The notes under the pieces are model-generated. The model was given only the letters and a program-made list of their open reading frames with translations. It made no database searches and was not told where the DNA came from. Below, piece after piece: positions 33,304 to 42,823 of a DNA stretch of 62,153 nucleotides. Source of the stretch: JAFMIT01 sp049421205 (GTDB lineage: Bacteria; Actinomycetota; Actinomycetes; S36-B12; UBA5976); NCBI GenBank assembly GCA_049421205.1, contig JBMSMQ010000003.1, positions 1 to 62,153 of the forward strand. Reading direction: 5' to 3'. Position 1 is the stretch's first letter. Each line of letters starts with the position of its first letter. The position numbers and the translations under genes are program-made.

Positions 33304-34752
33304 CTAGAGGTCGTAGTAGAGCTCAAATTCAGCAGGGTGCGGACGAAGCCGAACGTAATCCACCTCGGCACTTCGTTTGTAATCAAGCCAGGTCTCAATG
33401 AGGTCAGTCGTGAAGACGGAGCCTTCTGTGAGATAGTCATGATCCTTTTCAAGCGCATCAAGCACTGCTGGGAGGCTGTCTGGAACTTGTGGAATGGCCT
33501 TTGCTTCTTCTGCAGGCAACTCATAGAGATCCTTGTCGACAGGTGCGGGTGGTTCGATTTTGTTCTTGATTCCATCAATTCCTGCCATCAACATCGCAGC
33601 AAAAGCAAGGTACGGATTTGCGGACGGATCTGGCACACGGAATTCAATGCGCTTGGCTTTAGGGTTCGAACCCGTTACTGGTATTCGAATACACGCGGAA
33701 CGATTTCTGGCAGAGTAGACCAAGTTCACAGGCGCTTCATACCCTGGCACTAATCGGTGATAGGAGTTCATCGTTGGGTTCGTGAACGCCAATAATGATG
33801 GGGCATGATGGAGCAAACCACCGATATACCAGCGGGCAAGATCTGAAAGCCCACCGTAGCCTGACTCATCAAAGAACAGTGGCTTTCCGTCTTTCCACAA
33901 TGATTGGTGGCAGTGCATGCCTGAACCGTTATCTTGGAAAAGCGGTTTCGGCATAAAGGTTGCAGTCTTACCCTCAACCCAAGCAGTGTTTTTGATGATG
34001 TACTTGAACAGCATCACTTCATCAGCGGCGTGCAACAAGCTGTTGAATGCGTAGTTGATTTCCATTTGACCAGCTGTTCCAACTTCGTGATGGGCTCTTT
34101 CGACTTCTAAACCAACTTGAGTCAAATTCAGCACCATACGATCGCGCAAATCAGCAAATTGATCTGATGGTGATACTGGGAAATATCCACCTTTCAAGCG
34201 AGTTTTGTAACCACGATTCGGCGTACCGTCATCCTCAAAATCAATTCCTGTATTCCACGCACCTTCAATTGAATCAACTGCGTAGAACCCGGTGTTTACA
34301 GATGTTTTGAACTTCACAGAGTCGAAAATGTAAAACTCGGCTTCAGGTCCGAAAAATATTGTGTCAGCAATACCAGTCGATTTCAGGTATGCCTCTGCCT
34401 TCGCGGCAACACCGCGCGGATCTCTACTGTAAGGGGCTAGGGTGTAGGGATCAACAACTGAAAAATTCATAACTAATGTTTTTTCAATTCGAAACGGATC
34501 TAAGTATGCTGAAGCAACATCGGGGATAAGTTTCATGTCAGATTCATTGATAGCCTGAAAACCCCGAACGGAGGAGCCATCAAACAGGAGGCCATCATTA
34601 AAAACACTTTCGCCGAATGATGCTGCTGGAACATTGAAGTGTTGCATAACGCCTGGCACATCACAAAATCGAACGTCAACGAAGACGACGTTCTCTTTTT
34701 TGATGAACTCAAGCACTTGGGAAGCAGTTGTAAACATAGGTGAACGAGACAT
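33304..34752 (-). CDS. glnA: Glutamine synthetase type I, adenylylatable form
   Basis: Main ammonium-assimilating enzyme: glutamate + NH3 + ATP to glutamine. 482 residues. GS core: FDGSSVRGFQAINESDM, GPEAEFYIFD, AHHEVGTAGQMEINY, NGSGMHCHQSLW, NSYHRLVPGYEAP, NRSACIRIP. The adenylylation loop DKDLYELPAEE has the modifiable Tyr410, the target of GlnE. The frame extends upstream, but ATG at 34752 has AAGGAAA just before it and gives the normal length. Own promoter with a GlnR-like box; own terminator. Confidence 0.97.
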   Translation of the reverse strand: MSRSPMFTTASQVLEFIKKENVVFVDVRFCDVPGVMQHFNVPAASFGESVFNDGLLFDGSSVRGFQAINESDMKLIPDVASAYLDPFRIEKTLVMNFSVVDPYTLAPYSRDPRGVAAKAEAYLKSTGIADTIFFGPEAEFYIFDSVKFKTSVNTGFYAVDSIEGAWNTGIDFEDDGTPNRGYKTRLKGGYFPVSPSDQFADLRDRMVLNLTQVGLEVERAHHEVGTAGQMEINYAFNSLLHAADEVMLFKYIIKNTAWVEGKTATFMPKPLFQDNGSGMHCHQSLWKDGKPLFFDESGYGGLSDLARWYIGGLLHHAPSLLAFTNPTMNSYHRLVPGYEAPVNLVYSARNRSACIRIPVTGSNPKAKRIEFRVPDPSANPYLAFAAMLMAGIDGIKNKIEPPAPVDKDLYELPAEEAKAIPQVPDSLPAVLDALEKDHDYLTEGSVFTTDLIETWLDYKRSAEVDYVRLRPHPAEFELYYDL

Positions 34753-34800
34753 ATATTTCCTTTGCTGTTGGATGGGGAAAATGTAGGGGTAAGGCATTGC

Positions 34801-34833
34801 AGAATAGTGTCTGAAATGTTTCGGCAGTGTTAC
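34801..34833 (-). promoter_or_regulatory. GlnR-type box and -10 of glnA
   Basis: On the minus strand GTAAC (34829-34833), six bases, GAAAC (34818-34822), six bases, GACAC (34807-34811), with a weaker GCAAT six bases further on. This matches the actinobacterial GlnR pattern of alternating gTnAC and GaAAC sites with six-base gaps. The -10 TATTCT (34801-34806) follows at once, so the box takes the place of a -35. The leader is about 40 bases. Confidence 0.7.
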
Positions 34834-34897
34834 AACTTGCACCAATAGGCATCTCTAGATTGAGCCTGACAAGCGAATCTTGCCAAAATCCCAACTC

Positions 34898-35566
34898 TTA
34901 TCGACGTGGAATCTTGAGATTCTTGGGGATAGGCCCTTTGGGGATAGGCAAAGAACCACCGGCCGCCGCGTCAAGTTTACGTCGAAGTTCAGTTACTTCT
35001 GCGGGACGCAAAACCTTTGGAAGTTTTTTTACGTACCGCGTGAGTTTTGCTAAAGGAACTTGTCCTTCATTATTTCCCACCCAAATTTCACGAATTGGTG
35101 TTTCGCCAACCCAACGAGCAGTCTTTGATTTTGCAACTGATGCAATTTGACTGCCGGGATTTGCCTCGATGATGAGCATTACACCAGGTCGACCCACAAG
35201 TCGATGAACAACTTCCTGTTGTTTGTTCACCTCTACCGCCATGGTTGTGAACCAGCCACCACGCATTGTCATCAATACTTGTGCAGCGGCACCAGGTTGA
35301 CCTTCAATTGTTTTGTAGGCTGCAAGTTCAGCTCGTCTTCCGAATACGTAGAGAGTTGCAAGTAATCCCCATGCCCATGACGTCACACTAAGTGTGATCC
35401 AAAGTCCACCTAGCAAAGTTCCGACACCGACGAATGTGCCAGTGACAACGATAAAGACAAGTGGCAATATAAATCGAATACTCGGATCGACTGGACGAGT
35501 CATTCGATACGACTCGGCGATTTGACTTATCCACTGAGGTTTACGGAAACGTTTTGCCATTGGCAC
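34898..35566 (-). CDS. DUF4191 membrane protein
   Basis: 222 residues with two membrane spans near 28-48 and 50-72, then a soluble basic part ending in PKGPIPKNLKIPRR. DUF4191 is actinobacterial and unassigned; the equivalent Rv2219 also lies between glnA1 and lipA (from memory). It starts 12 bases after lipA, so it is in the lipB-lipA operon. No functional motif recognised. Confidence 0.88.
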   Translation of the reverse strand: MPMAKRFRKPQWISQIAESYRMTRPVDPSIRFILPLVFIVVTGTFVGVGTLLGGLWITLSVTSWAWGLLATLYVFGRRAELAAYKTIEGQPGAAAQVLMTMRGGWFTTMAVEVNKQQEVVHRLVGRPGVMLIIEANPGSQIASVAKSKTARWVGETPIREIWVGNNEGQVPLAKLTRYVKKLPKVLRPAEVTELRRKLDAAAGGSLPIPKGPIPKNLKIPRR

Positions 35567-35578
35567 AGGCTAATCTAT

Positions 35579-36523
35579 TTACTTCAACACGGTGATAGCG
35601 GTATTTTCGCCTCGACTTCGAGCCTCTAGTGCTTGCCTATGTAATCTGCCTGCTCGGTAGGAAGAACGGACTAGCGGGCCAGACATCACGCCTGCAAATC
35701 CTGTTGATTGGGCAAAGTCGGCAAGTGCAACAAATTCTTCAGGTTTTACCCAACGTTCAACTGGATGATGTCGCGGTGTCGGTCGCAAATATTGAGTGAT
35801 CGTGAGAAGTTCACATCCAGCATTAAACAAATCGACAATAGCTTGATGAACTTCTTCAATTTCTTCTCCCATACCTAAGATGAGGTTTGACTTAGTAACT
35901 AATCCAAAAGCCCGTGCTTGTGAGATGACATCCAGCGATCTTTCGTAACGAAAGGCGGGACGAATACGTTTGAAAATGCGAGGCACCGTTTCGACGTTAT
36001 GTGCAAGAACTTCAGGTTGGGCATCAAACACAACATTGAGAAGATCAGGATTTCCACTGAAATCTGGGATTAACAATTCAACTCCACACCCAGGTACGCG
36101 TTCGTGAATTGCTCGCACAGTTTCTGCATACAGCCATGTGCCTTCGTCATCCAAATCATCGCGGGCCACACCAGTCACAGTTGCGTATTTCAATCCCATT
36201 TCAAAAACAGAATCAGCAACGCGACGTGGCTCATCTCGATCGAGTGGCTGCGGTTTACCTGTATCAATTTGGCAAAAGTCGCAACGACGTGTGCACTGCG
36301 ATCCTCCAATGAGGAATGTTGCTTCTTTATCTTCCCAACATTCGTAGATGTTTGGACACCCAGCCTCCTGGCAGACGGTGTGAAGTTTTTTGTCGGTTAC
36401 TCGTCGTTGAATTTCTAAGAATTCTGGACCGGTTTTAATGCGAGTCTTTATCCATTCGGGTTTTCGTTCAATTGGAACTTCAGCGTTACGTGCCTCTATC
36501 CGAATGAGTTTTCGCTCGGTCAT
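35579..36523 (-). CDS. lipA: Lipoyl synthase
   Basis: Radical-SAM enzyme that inserts two sulfurs into octanoyl groups on E2 and GcvH proteins. 314 residues. Auxiliary cluster cysteines Cys51, Cys56, Cys62 (CQEAGCPNIYEC) and radical-SAM cysteines Cys77, Cys81, Cys84 (CTRRCDFC). The C-terminal serine region GPLVRSSYRAG, which ligates the auxiliary cluster, is present. Four-base overlap with lipB upstream. Its substrate E2 is at 42.8-44.5 kb. Confidence 0.97.
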   Translation of the reverse strand: MTERKLIRIEARNAEVPIERKPEWIKTRIKTGPEFLEIQRRVTDKKLHTVCQEAGCPNIYECWEDKEATFLIGGSQCTRRCDFCQIDTGKPQPLDRDEPRRVADSVFEMGLKYATVTGVARDDLDDEGTWLYAETVRAIHERVPGCGVELLIPDFSGNPDLLNVVFDAQPEVLAHNVETVPRIFKRIRPAFRYERSLDVISQARAFGLVTKSNLILGMGEEIEEVHQAIVDLFNAGCELLTITQYLRPTPRHHPVERWVKPEEFVALADFAQSTGFAGVMSGPLVRSSYRAGRLHRQALEARSRGENTAITVLK

Positions 36524-37152
36524 AGGGCAAAGTCTAGGAGTCGCGGTTTCAAGTCGCTTAGGACAATGTCGAGAACATCATCGATATCAACTTTTTGTCC
36601 AGTTTCGTTACTGATACTCGTCACCCCAGCATCGGGTATGCCACATGGAACTATGCGCTCGAACCAAGAAAGATCGCTCGAGCAATTCAATGCAAACCCA
36701 TGCATCGTGACCCCTCGAGCGACTCGCACACCAATCGCAGCAATCTTGTCACCAGAATCAGATTTTGGAACCCACACTCCAGTTCGATCAGGCACCCGTG
36801 TCGTTGTGATTGAAAATTCACGACAGGTTGCCATAAGTGAATCTTCAAGCAGGTGCACATATGCCATCACATCGACGGGTTGAGGCAGGCGAATGAGTGG
36901 ATAGCCAACCAACTGTCCAGGACCATGCCAGGTGATTCGACCTCCACGGTCTACTTCAATGACCTTTGAACCATCCCACGGGCGGTCCTCGGGCTGGGTT
37001 CTCTTGCCCGCGGTGAAGACTGGTGGATGTTCAACGAGGATGAGCGTGTTCGTCCCCCCTTGCACAACTTCTTCGTGGATCGTGCGCTGCAGCTGCCAAG
37101 CCTCCTCATAGTCGGTGAGTTGGCCGAGCAGATTTATGATACGAAGTTCCAT
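36520..37152 (-). CDS. lipB: Octanoyl-[ACP]:protein N-octanoyltransferase
   Basis: Transfers octanoate from acyl carrier protein to lipoyl domains before LipA acts. 210 residues. Signature RGGRITWHGPGQLVGYPL near 69-86, catalytic Lys136 in GDKIAAIGVRV, and acyl-carrying Cys170 in VPCGIPDAGVTS. First gene of lipB-lipA-DUF4191; a TAGGCT -10-like element lies nine bases before the ATG. Divergent from the MMPL gene. Confidence 0.96.
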   Translation of the reverse strand: MELRIINLLGQLTDYEEAWQLQRTIHEEVVQGGTNTLILVEHPPVFTAGKRTQPEDRPWDGSKVIEVDRGGRITWHGPGQLVGYPLIRLPQPVDVMAYVHLLEDSLMATCREFSITTTRVPDRTGVWVPKSDSGDKIAAIGVRVARGVTMHGFALNCSSDLSWFERIVPCGIPDAGVTSISNETGQKVDIDDVLDIVLSDLKPRLLDFAL

Positions 37153-37236
37153 AGAAAGCCAAGCCTACGACCGCCGAATCGCGTCAGCCATTCCTGTGGG
37201 CTAGCCTTGGACGAGTTTTGAAACGATTGAGGAAAT

Positions 37237-39414
37237 ATGTCTGAGGCACAACGTCGCCCAAAATTCTTTGTAGTAGCACTTCTCGTAGTAATCGCATGGT
37301 TCGGCATCGGTGGTGTCACTGGGCCGCTTTCCGGGCAGTTATCGGATGTGCAGACCAATAGCAATGCCGAGTTTCTCCCTGAAAACAGTGAAACCACAGC
37401 TGCGTCTGTGAAGTTGGAGAAATTCGCAAGTTCAGGTGCTGCGGAAGTCGTACCTATGACGATTGTGTTTGAGCGAACCAATGGGTCTTTTAGCGAAACG
37501 GACTATCCAGCATTTCAGTCAATCATCCAAGAGGTCATTGCTATTGATGTAATAGAACAGTATTTGGCATATGTTGAAGTCAATGGCGTGCAAGTTCCGA
37601 ATGTATTTCCGGCAACTCCTGAGCAGTTTGCACTTGCGATGAGTAGTGATGGTAAAGCGTTCGTCCTCAACATCAATCTTGATTCAAATAAGCTTCTCAA
37701 CTCTCAGGGTAGTTTTCAGGTAATCGGTGGGATTGTTGACGACGTTCAAGCAATTGTTGATGCTCCCTTCAGTGATGCAAGTGGGTATGTAACAGGTGCT
37801 ATTGGCATTTTTTCTGAGTTTGCAAAAGCATTTGCGGGTATAGATGAGAGACTGCTTCTCACAACCCTTCTGGTTGTAACAATCATTCTGATTGTTGTGT
37901 ATCGAAGCCCAATCCTATGGATTATTCCGCTCATTTCTGCGATATTTTCACTCTCTGCCGCAAGCGGTTTGGTGTATTACTTGGCACTCAATGACATCAT
38001 TAAGTTGAATGGTCAAAGTCAGGGAATTTTGTTTGTACTTGTGATTGGTGCTGCAACCGATTATGCACTTTTGTTGATCAGTCGATATCGCGAAGAACTT
38101 CGTCACGATGACAACAAATATCACGCAATGATTGTTGCTTGGAAAGGTTCTTGGGAGCCGATTGCGGCGAGTGCAGGAACAGTGATTGCTGGTCTTCTGT
38201 GCTTACAACTTTCAGAATTACGAAGTAATGCAGGACTTGGGCCAGTTGGCGCACTTGGTATTGGGGCTTCGTTGGTAGTTTCGCTGACCTTCTTGCCAGC
38301 GATTTTGGTGTTACTTGGCCGAAAAGTTTTTTGGCCATTCATTCCACATTTCGGTTCTGAAGTTGCTGAAATTCGAGGCATCTGGGGTCGAGTTGCTCGA
38401 TTTGTTGGACGAAAGCCTCGAGGTTCATGGATTGTTTCAACATTAGTTTTGCTCGCGATGGCTTTTGGCCTTACACAATTAAAGGCGGAAGGTGTTTCCG
38501 ACGTTGAAGTATTCACCAATCAGGATGCCAAGCCACTTATTGGTCTTCGAGTGTTGGAAAAGCACAATCTTGTTCCACCGTCAGTTGATGCAACGATTGT
38601 GCTGAATGCGGAGTATTTGGAGGATGTCACACTGGCTGCATCCAACACTGATGGGGTAGTAGCGGCAACGCCACGGACCTCATTCACCGATGCGGGTCCT
38701 GTCACCACGATTGTGGATGGATTAGCGGCAATTGACATCACGTTCCAAGCAGTTGAGGAATCGAGTCGACAACAGCTCTTCATCGAGGAGTTACGAAGTG
38801 CTGTCAAAGAAGTTGATGGCGCAGAAGCGCTTGTGGGCGGTAACGCCGCTGCGAATTACGATGTGCAGCAGTCATCTCGTCGAGATCGGGTTGTCATTAT
38901 TCCGATTATCCTCGCTGTGATCACCTTGATATTGATGCTGTTACTTCGATCGATACTTGCACCAATAATGTTGCTTGCAACCGTGGTGTTGTCATTTGGT
39001 GCAGCACTTGGTGCAAGCGCATATGTGTTCAATTATCTCTTTGACTTCCCTGGGGCAGATTCATCCTTCCCGCTCTTTGCCTTTGTGTTTCTCGTGGCGT
39101 TGGGAATTGATTACAACATCTTCTTGATGACGAGAGTTCGTGAAGAATCGATTAAGTTAGGAACTAAAGAGGGAGTAATCAAAGCCCTTGCAGTCACGGG
39201 TGGTGTGATTACAAGTGCAGGTATTGTGCTAGCCGCTACATTTGCAGTGCTCGGCGTGCTGCCATTGGTATTCCTTGCGCAACTTGGTTTCGCTGTCGCA
39301 TTTGGTGTCTTACTTGACACGCTCCTGGTGCGTTCAGTGTTGGTGCCTGCCTTGTCACTTGAGATTGGCAAGAAGATTTGGTGGCCAAGCAAATTGGCAA
39401 AAGAAGCTGACTAA
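37237..39414 (+). CDS. MMPL/RND family transporter
   Basis: 725 residues in two related halves, each with a large extracellular loop domain and a bundle of spans. The proton-relay signatures are GAATDYALLLISRYREE near 273 and ALGIDYNIFLMTRVREE near 628, as in actinobacterial MMPL proteins that export lipids or hydrophobic compounds. Substrate unknown. A GAGGAAA site precedes the ATG. It ends with a four-base convergent overlap with the peptidase gene. Confidence 0.92.
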   Translation: MSEAQRRPKFFVVALLVVIAWFGIGGVTGPLSGQLSDVQTNSNAEFLPENSETTAASVKLEKFASSGAAEVVPMTIVFERTNGSFSETDYPAFQSIIQEVIAIDVIEQYLAYVEVNGVQVPNVFPATPEQFALAMSSDGKAFVLNINLDSNKLLNSQGSFQVIGGIVDDVQAIVDAPFSDASGYVTGAIGIFSEFAKAFAGIDERLLLTTLLVVTIILIVVYRSPILWIIPLISAIFSLSAASGLVYYLALNDIIKLNGQSQGILFVLVIGAATDYALLLISRYREELRHDDNKYHAMIVAWKGSWEPIAASAGTVIAGLLCLQLSELRSNAGLGPVGALGIGASLVVSLTFLPAILVLLGRKVFWPFIPHFGSEVAEIRGIWGRVARFVGRKPRGSWIVSTLVLLAMAFGLTQLKAEGVSDVEVFTNQDAKPLIGLRVLEKHNLVPPSVDATIVLNAEYLEDVTLAASNTDGVVAATPRTSFTDAGPVTTIVDGLAAIDITFQAVEESSRQQLFIEELRSAVKEVDGAEALVGGNAAANYDVQQSSRRDRVVIIPIILAVITLILMLLLRSILAPIMLLATVVLSFGAALGASAYVFNYLFDFPGADSSFPLFAFVFLVALGIDYNIFLMTRVREESIKLGTKEGVIKALAVTGGVITSAGIVLAATFAVLGVLPLVFLAQLGFAVAFGVLLDTLLVRSVLVPALSLEIGKKIWWPSKLAKEAD

Positions 39415-40127
39415 ATCAGTCCAAGTGGGAGTGGAGTTTCAATAACGTCTGCTCCCACTTTTTCAACCCGGTATGCCTTCGCGTTAAGTTCTGGCATATC
39501 AGAAATCACTTCGTAAGGTTCACCATCACGATAGAGCAACCCAACCCGGTCATCTGTCGCGTATGATGTTGGAAGAGTGCCTTCCTTGACAAGTTGTTGT
39601 AGCAGAGGACGACGTTGTGCCTCAGAGTCGTAATGCACACCATTTCCATACTCAATGAGACCCATTCCATTTGTCACAACTTGTAATGTTGGTCCAAATG
39701 AATCTGTGGGTCCTCCAATGTGCCAACATATAGACCCTGCGCTCACACCTCCGAGCACCGTTCCATTGGAATAGGCCTCACGAATCGCATCATCAACTCT
39801 ATGGAGTTTCCAAAGTGCAAGTAGATTTGCAACTGAGCCTCCACCAACCCAAATGAGATCTGCACGATGTACAACTTTTTCAACGTCATCAGTTGGTTGA
39901 GTGAAGAGCGACAAATGCTCAACATCAGAATGCAGTCCTTGGACTGCTTGATAGCTTCGGGTGAGATATGAAGCATCATCTCCGCTTGCTGTCATAATGA
40001 ACAAAATCCGTGGTCGCTCTTTACCCGTGAGTTGAAGTGCACGAAGAAATGTGTTTCCTGGTTTTGAAACATTGAAGCGGCCAGTTGGGATAAAACCACC
40101 AGAAGTTGCCATTATGTAGCCTGTCAT
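39411..40127 (-). CDS. Peptidase S51 family (dipeptidase E / cyanophycinase-like)
   Basis: 238 residues, glutamine-amidotransferase-like fold with a serine nucleophile in GGVSAGSICW near 131. LIWVGGGSVANLL near 92 is the usual strand-loop before it, and a His/Asp pair follows in the middle (HYDSEAQRR). Related enzymes cleave alpha-aspartyl dipeptides; cyanophycinases also belong here. ATG at 40127 is chosen because it overlaps the preceding stop (TAATG); a longer frame exists but starts inside that gene. Confidence 0.85.
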   Translation of the reverse strand: MTGYIMATSGGFIPTGRFNVSKPGNTFLRALQLTGKERPRILFIMTASGDDASYLTRSYQAVQGLHSDVEHLSLFTQPTDDVEKVVHRADLIWVGGGSVANLLALWKLHRVDDAIREAYSNGTVLGGVSAGSICWHIGGPTDSFGPTLQVVTNGMGLIEYGNGVHYDSEAQRRPLLQQLVKEGTLPTSYATDDRVGLLYRDGEPYEVISDMPELNAKAYRVEKVGADVIETPLPLGLI

Positions 40128-41353
40128 TATGCCTTCCCTATGTCGTTGAGTAGTAATTCTGCAGCTCGAACACCACTTGCCATCGCACCTTCGATCGAAG
40201 TGTTGTAGGTCCAATCTCCCGCAAGATACATATCGTCAGTAAGTTTATGTGGAATTGAGGGAATAGAAGACGTATTCAATGCATATGGCACATGAATGAC
40301 GTCTATGCATTCCCAGTCAGTTGTATCGATTGCATATAAACGCGATAGATGCTTTCGAACAAGCTGTTCCATTTCCCCGGAACTATCCGTTGAAAGAGTA
40401 GAGCTCGAAATCAGGTGTTTACCGCGAGGGGAATATGTCGACGACACATGAGACAGTGGGACTGTGTTGATAACTGGACCACGACTACTATCGGAATCAA
40501 CCCGGAGTAGTCCTCGACCCGCTGACAAACTATTCCTTGCACAATCTGTGGTGTGATACCAAGTCGTGACATAATGAAAATCTGGAGTTTTGAGATTGAA
40601 GTGTTGTTTCAGAAACTTCGAATCTGTCGCAACGATGATTTTGTCGAATGTTTCAGACCTTTCGGGCGTCAGTAGTACATTGCCTTCCAGTTTCTCGACA
40701 GGCGTTTGTAGGCGGATATCTGTCAAAGTCAAAGAATGAGCAAGAGAGAGGGGAATACCCCCCATCCCATATAGAGGGAGTGTGGGCTTTCCTAAGAGAA
40801 AGTAGCGAAGTACAAAATCAAGAAAACTCTTCGAGCTCGATAATGAATTATTAAGAAATACCCCCTGCAAAAATGGATTGAGTATTTGCCAAATAAACGA
40901 TTCACTCATCCCGGCTTGACTCAGTGCTTGATAGGCAGTTTCGTCAGATTCAAGTTCATCAACATTTGGGCGTGAAAGTGCGTACATTCCAAATCTCAGC
41001 ATATCTGCGAGAAAGATCCTTGTGGTGAGAAGTTTGGGAATGAGATCTGGACTTCTCAGTGGATTTGCCAGTACAAAATCTTTGTCATTCAGTAATACTG
41101 AAACACCCGCATCGAAGCTTCGAAGCCCAAGTTCTTTATAGTTAAGCAATTTCCGTGCGGTTGGATATGCAGGATTGAATACTTGAAAGCCTTCATCCAA
41201 AATGAAGCCGTCACGTTTTTTACTTCGCACTCTTCCGCCGACGGAATCCGCAGATTCAAACAAGGTGACCTCAATTGAAGCTTCATTCAACACTTTTGCG
41301 GCGGATAAACCAGCAAGTCCCGCTCCAATGATTGCTATTTTTGGATTTGTCAC
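40127..41353 (-). CDS. FAD-dependent amine oxidase/protoporphyrinogen oxidase-like enzyme
   Basis: 408 residues. N-terminal dinucleotide motif IAIIGAGLAGLSAA, then ESADSVGGRVRSKKRDGFILDEGFQVF, the GG-R-x6-G signature of the amine oxidase/carotenoid desaturase group, and a C-terminal FAD motif LAGDWTYNTSIEGAMASG. Substrate unknown. Two GTG codons compete; the one at 41353 sits six bases after TAGATT and is preferred over 41359. The stop overlaps the peptidase S51 start. Confidence 0.85.
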   Translation of the reverse strand: MTNPKIAIIGAGLAGLSAAKVLNEASIEVTLFESADSVGGRVRSKKRDGFILDEGFQVFNPAYPTARKLLNYKELGLRSFDAGVSVLLNDKDFVLANPLRSPDLIPKLLTTRIFLADMLRFGMYALSRPNVDELESDETAYQALSQAGMSESFIWQILNPFLQGVFLNNSLSSSKSFLDFVLRYFLLGKPTLPLYGMGGIPLSLAHSLTLTDIRLQTPVEKLEGNVLLTPERSETFDKIIVATDSKFLKQHFNLKTPDFHYVTTWYHTTDCARNSLSAGRGLLRVDSDSSRGPVINTVPLSHVSSTYSPRGKHLISSSTLSTDSSGEMEQLVRKHLSRLYAIDTTDWECIDVIHVPYALNTSSIPSIPHKLTDDMYLAGDWTYNTSIEGAMASGVRAAELLLNDIGKA

Positions 41354-41424
41354 TATCACAATCTACTCACAGCGTAAGGAATTCCATATCGGTGTGAGAT
41401 CGCTATAACCTAAAGTTCTCGATA
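41354..41424. promoter_or_regulatory. Divergent promoters of the amine oxidase and a membrane-protein gene
   Basis: Minus strand: TAGATT (41360-41365) six bases before GTG 41353. Plus strand: TAAAGT (41411-41416) eight bases before GTG 41425. Neither start has a ribosome-binding site, so both mRNAs look leaderless or nearly so. Confidence 0.5.
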
Positions 41425-41985
41425 GTGACTCGCTTGCAAACCCTTCAGAGGAAAACTCGAATACAACGCTGGAAATATGTCATCGCTGCTGTGCTCATAG
41501 CACTGGCTGGCATTGGCGTCACACTTTCAAACCCTTCACATTCAATGCCTGCCGTCACACAATTGATTGAAGATTCTGCTGTCCCTCTTTCATCAACGCC
41601 CGCATCACAAACACCAGGCATCGATTACTTTTCCGTCATTTTGGCGCTAGATGAACTTCGCAATGAGGCTTTTCGAAGTCGTAACTTCGATGCGCTTTTA
41701 ATGGTAAGTGCTCAAAATTCGCCTCAATTACTCCGTGATCAAAAGATTCTGAAGCGAATCATCGAAGAGAATCTCGCAGTTGAGTTTGCACTTGTCACAC
41801 TTATCTCAGTTGAACCAATCTCTACATCATCATCTGATGAAGTCCTACTGAAAGTCAGAGACCAAAGAGAAAATCAAGAGCGATCTTGGAATGTAAAACT
41901 GATTCGGCAAAGCGATGGAAGGTGGCGATTTTTTGAAGTTACTTCAGTTCCGCTTTCAGTGCAGATAGAAAATCTTGATGAGTAA
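41425..41985 (+). CDS. Hypothetical membrane-anchored protein
   Basis: 186 residues, not recognised. One N-terminal membrane span at about 18-33 after a basic stretch (RKTRIQRWK), then a Pro/Ser-rich linker and a small alpha+beta domain: ALDELRNEAFRSRNFDALLMVS, then DEVLLKVRDQRENQERSWNVKLIRQSDGRWRFFEVTSV. The last part has the look of an NTF2/SnoaL-like or lumazine-binding-type sheet, outside the cell. Its final 47 bases overlap the end of the TIGR01777 gene on the other strand. Confidence 0.65.
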   Translation: MTRLQTLQRKTRIQRWKYVIAAVLIALAGIGVTLSNPSHSMPAVTQLIEDSAVPLSSTPASQTPGIDYFSVILALDELRNEAFRSRNFDALLMVSAQNSPQLLRDQKILKRIIEENLAVEFALVTLISVEPISTSSSDEVLLKVRDQRENQERSWNVKLIRQSDGRWRFFEVTSVPLSVQIENLDE

Positions 41986-42823
41986 ATACAAATCCAGCAT
42001 CAGTTAAGCGCTCGGGAAGTACCTTTGAACTTGAGAGAATATCTGATGAAAATTCTCCAAGCACCAACTTCAGTGCAAGTGCTGGAACAGGCAAAAGTGC
42101 AGGCCTATGAAGAAATTTCGCAAGTACCTTTGTTACTTCGCGATTTCTCAGTGGGCGAGGGGCCGTGAGATTTACAGGACCTGAAAGTTTGGCGTGGAGG
42201 AGATATTCAATCGCTCGTATTTCATCTGTCATAGAAATATAGGACCAGTATTGTTTTCCAGAACCGATCGGACCTCCGAGTCCAAATTTGAAGATTGGCA
42301 GAATCTTTCCGAAAGCCCCGCCGTGTCGTGAAACGACAAGCCCAGTACGTAGGCATGTAACAATTACTCCAAACTTTTCTGCCCGCATTGCGTGTGATTC
42401 CCACGCTTCAACAACATCGGCGAGAAAGCCGGAACCTCGACTTGATCTTTCATTCAGATCTTCTTCGTCTCGATTACCGTAAATCCCAATAGCCGAGGCA
42501 TTAAGCAGCAAACTTGGCTTGTTAGATAGCTTTGAGATTGCATTTACTAAAGTATCAGTCGCAGAAATGCGAGAATCGAGAATTTCCGCCTTATAGGAGT
42601 CTGTCCAGCGCCTATCGCCAACACCTGCGCCTGAAAGATTGATAATTGCATCAAAGGTTGGATAAGACGACAGATCTAATGCTTCTCCTGGGTTCCAAGA
42701 GATTTCATTCAGATTCGAAGCGCTACGCCGTACGAGTGTGACAACCTCGTGTCCCTCTGAGCGAAGGTAGGGGACAAGCGCTTGACCAATGAGGCCAGAT
42801 GCACCACTTATGAGTATGCGCAT
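41939..42823 (-). CDS. TIGR01777 family SDR epimerase-like protein
   Basis: 294 residues, extended short-chain dehydrogenase fold. GASGLIGQALVPYLRSEGHEV is the nucleotide motif; LSGAGVGDRRWTDSYKAEI near 64 and NASAIGIYGN near 109 (active-site Tyr) are diagnostic of TIGR01777, with the C-terminal DUF1731 segment. The substrate is unknown. The ATG shares a base with the E2 stop (TAATG); actinobacteria, including Mycobacterium (Rv2216, from memory), keep this gene beside E2. Confidence 0.9.
   Translation of the reverse strand: MRILISGASGLIGQALVPYLRSEGHEVVTLVRRSASNLNEISWNPGEALDLSSYPTFDAIINLSGAGVGDRRWTDSYKAEILDSRISATDTLVNAISKLSNKPSLLLNASAIGIYGNRDEEDLNERSSRGSGFLADVVEAWESHAMRAEKFGVIVTCLRTGLVVSRHGGAFGKILPIFKFGLGGPIGSGKQYWSYISMTDEIRAIEYLLHAKLSGPVNLTAPRPLRNREVTKVLAKFLHRPALLPVPALALKLVLGEFSSDILSSSKVLPERLTDAGFVFTHQDFLSALKAELK

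Noticed and set aside
33187..33753. 188-codon plus-strand frame opposite glnA
   Set aside because: Runs through the glnA terminator and the antisense of conserved glnA coding sequence.
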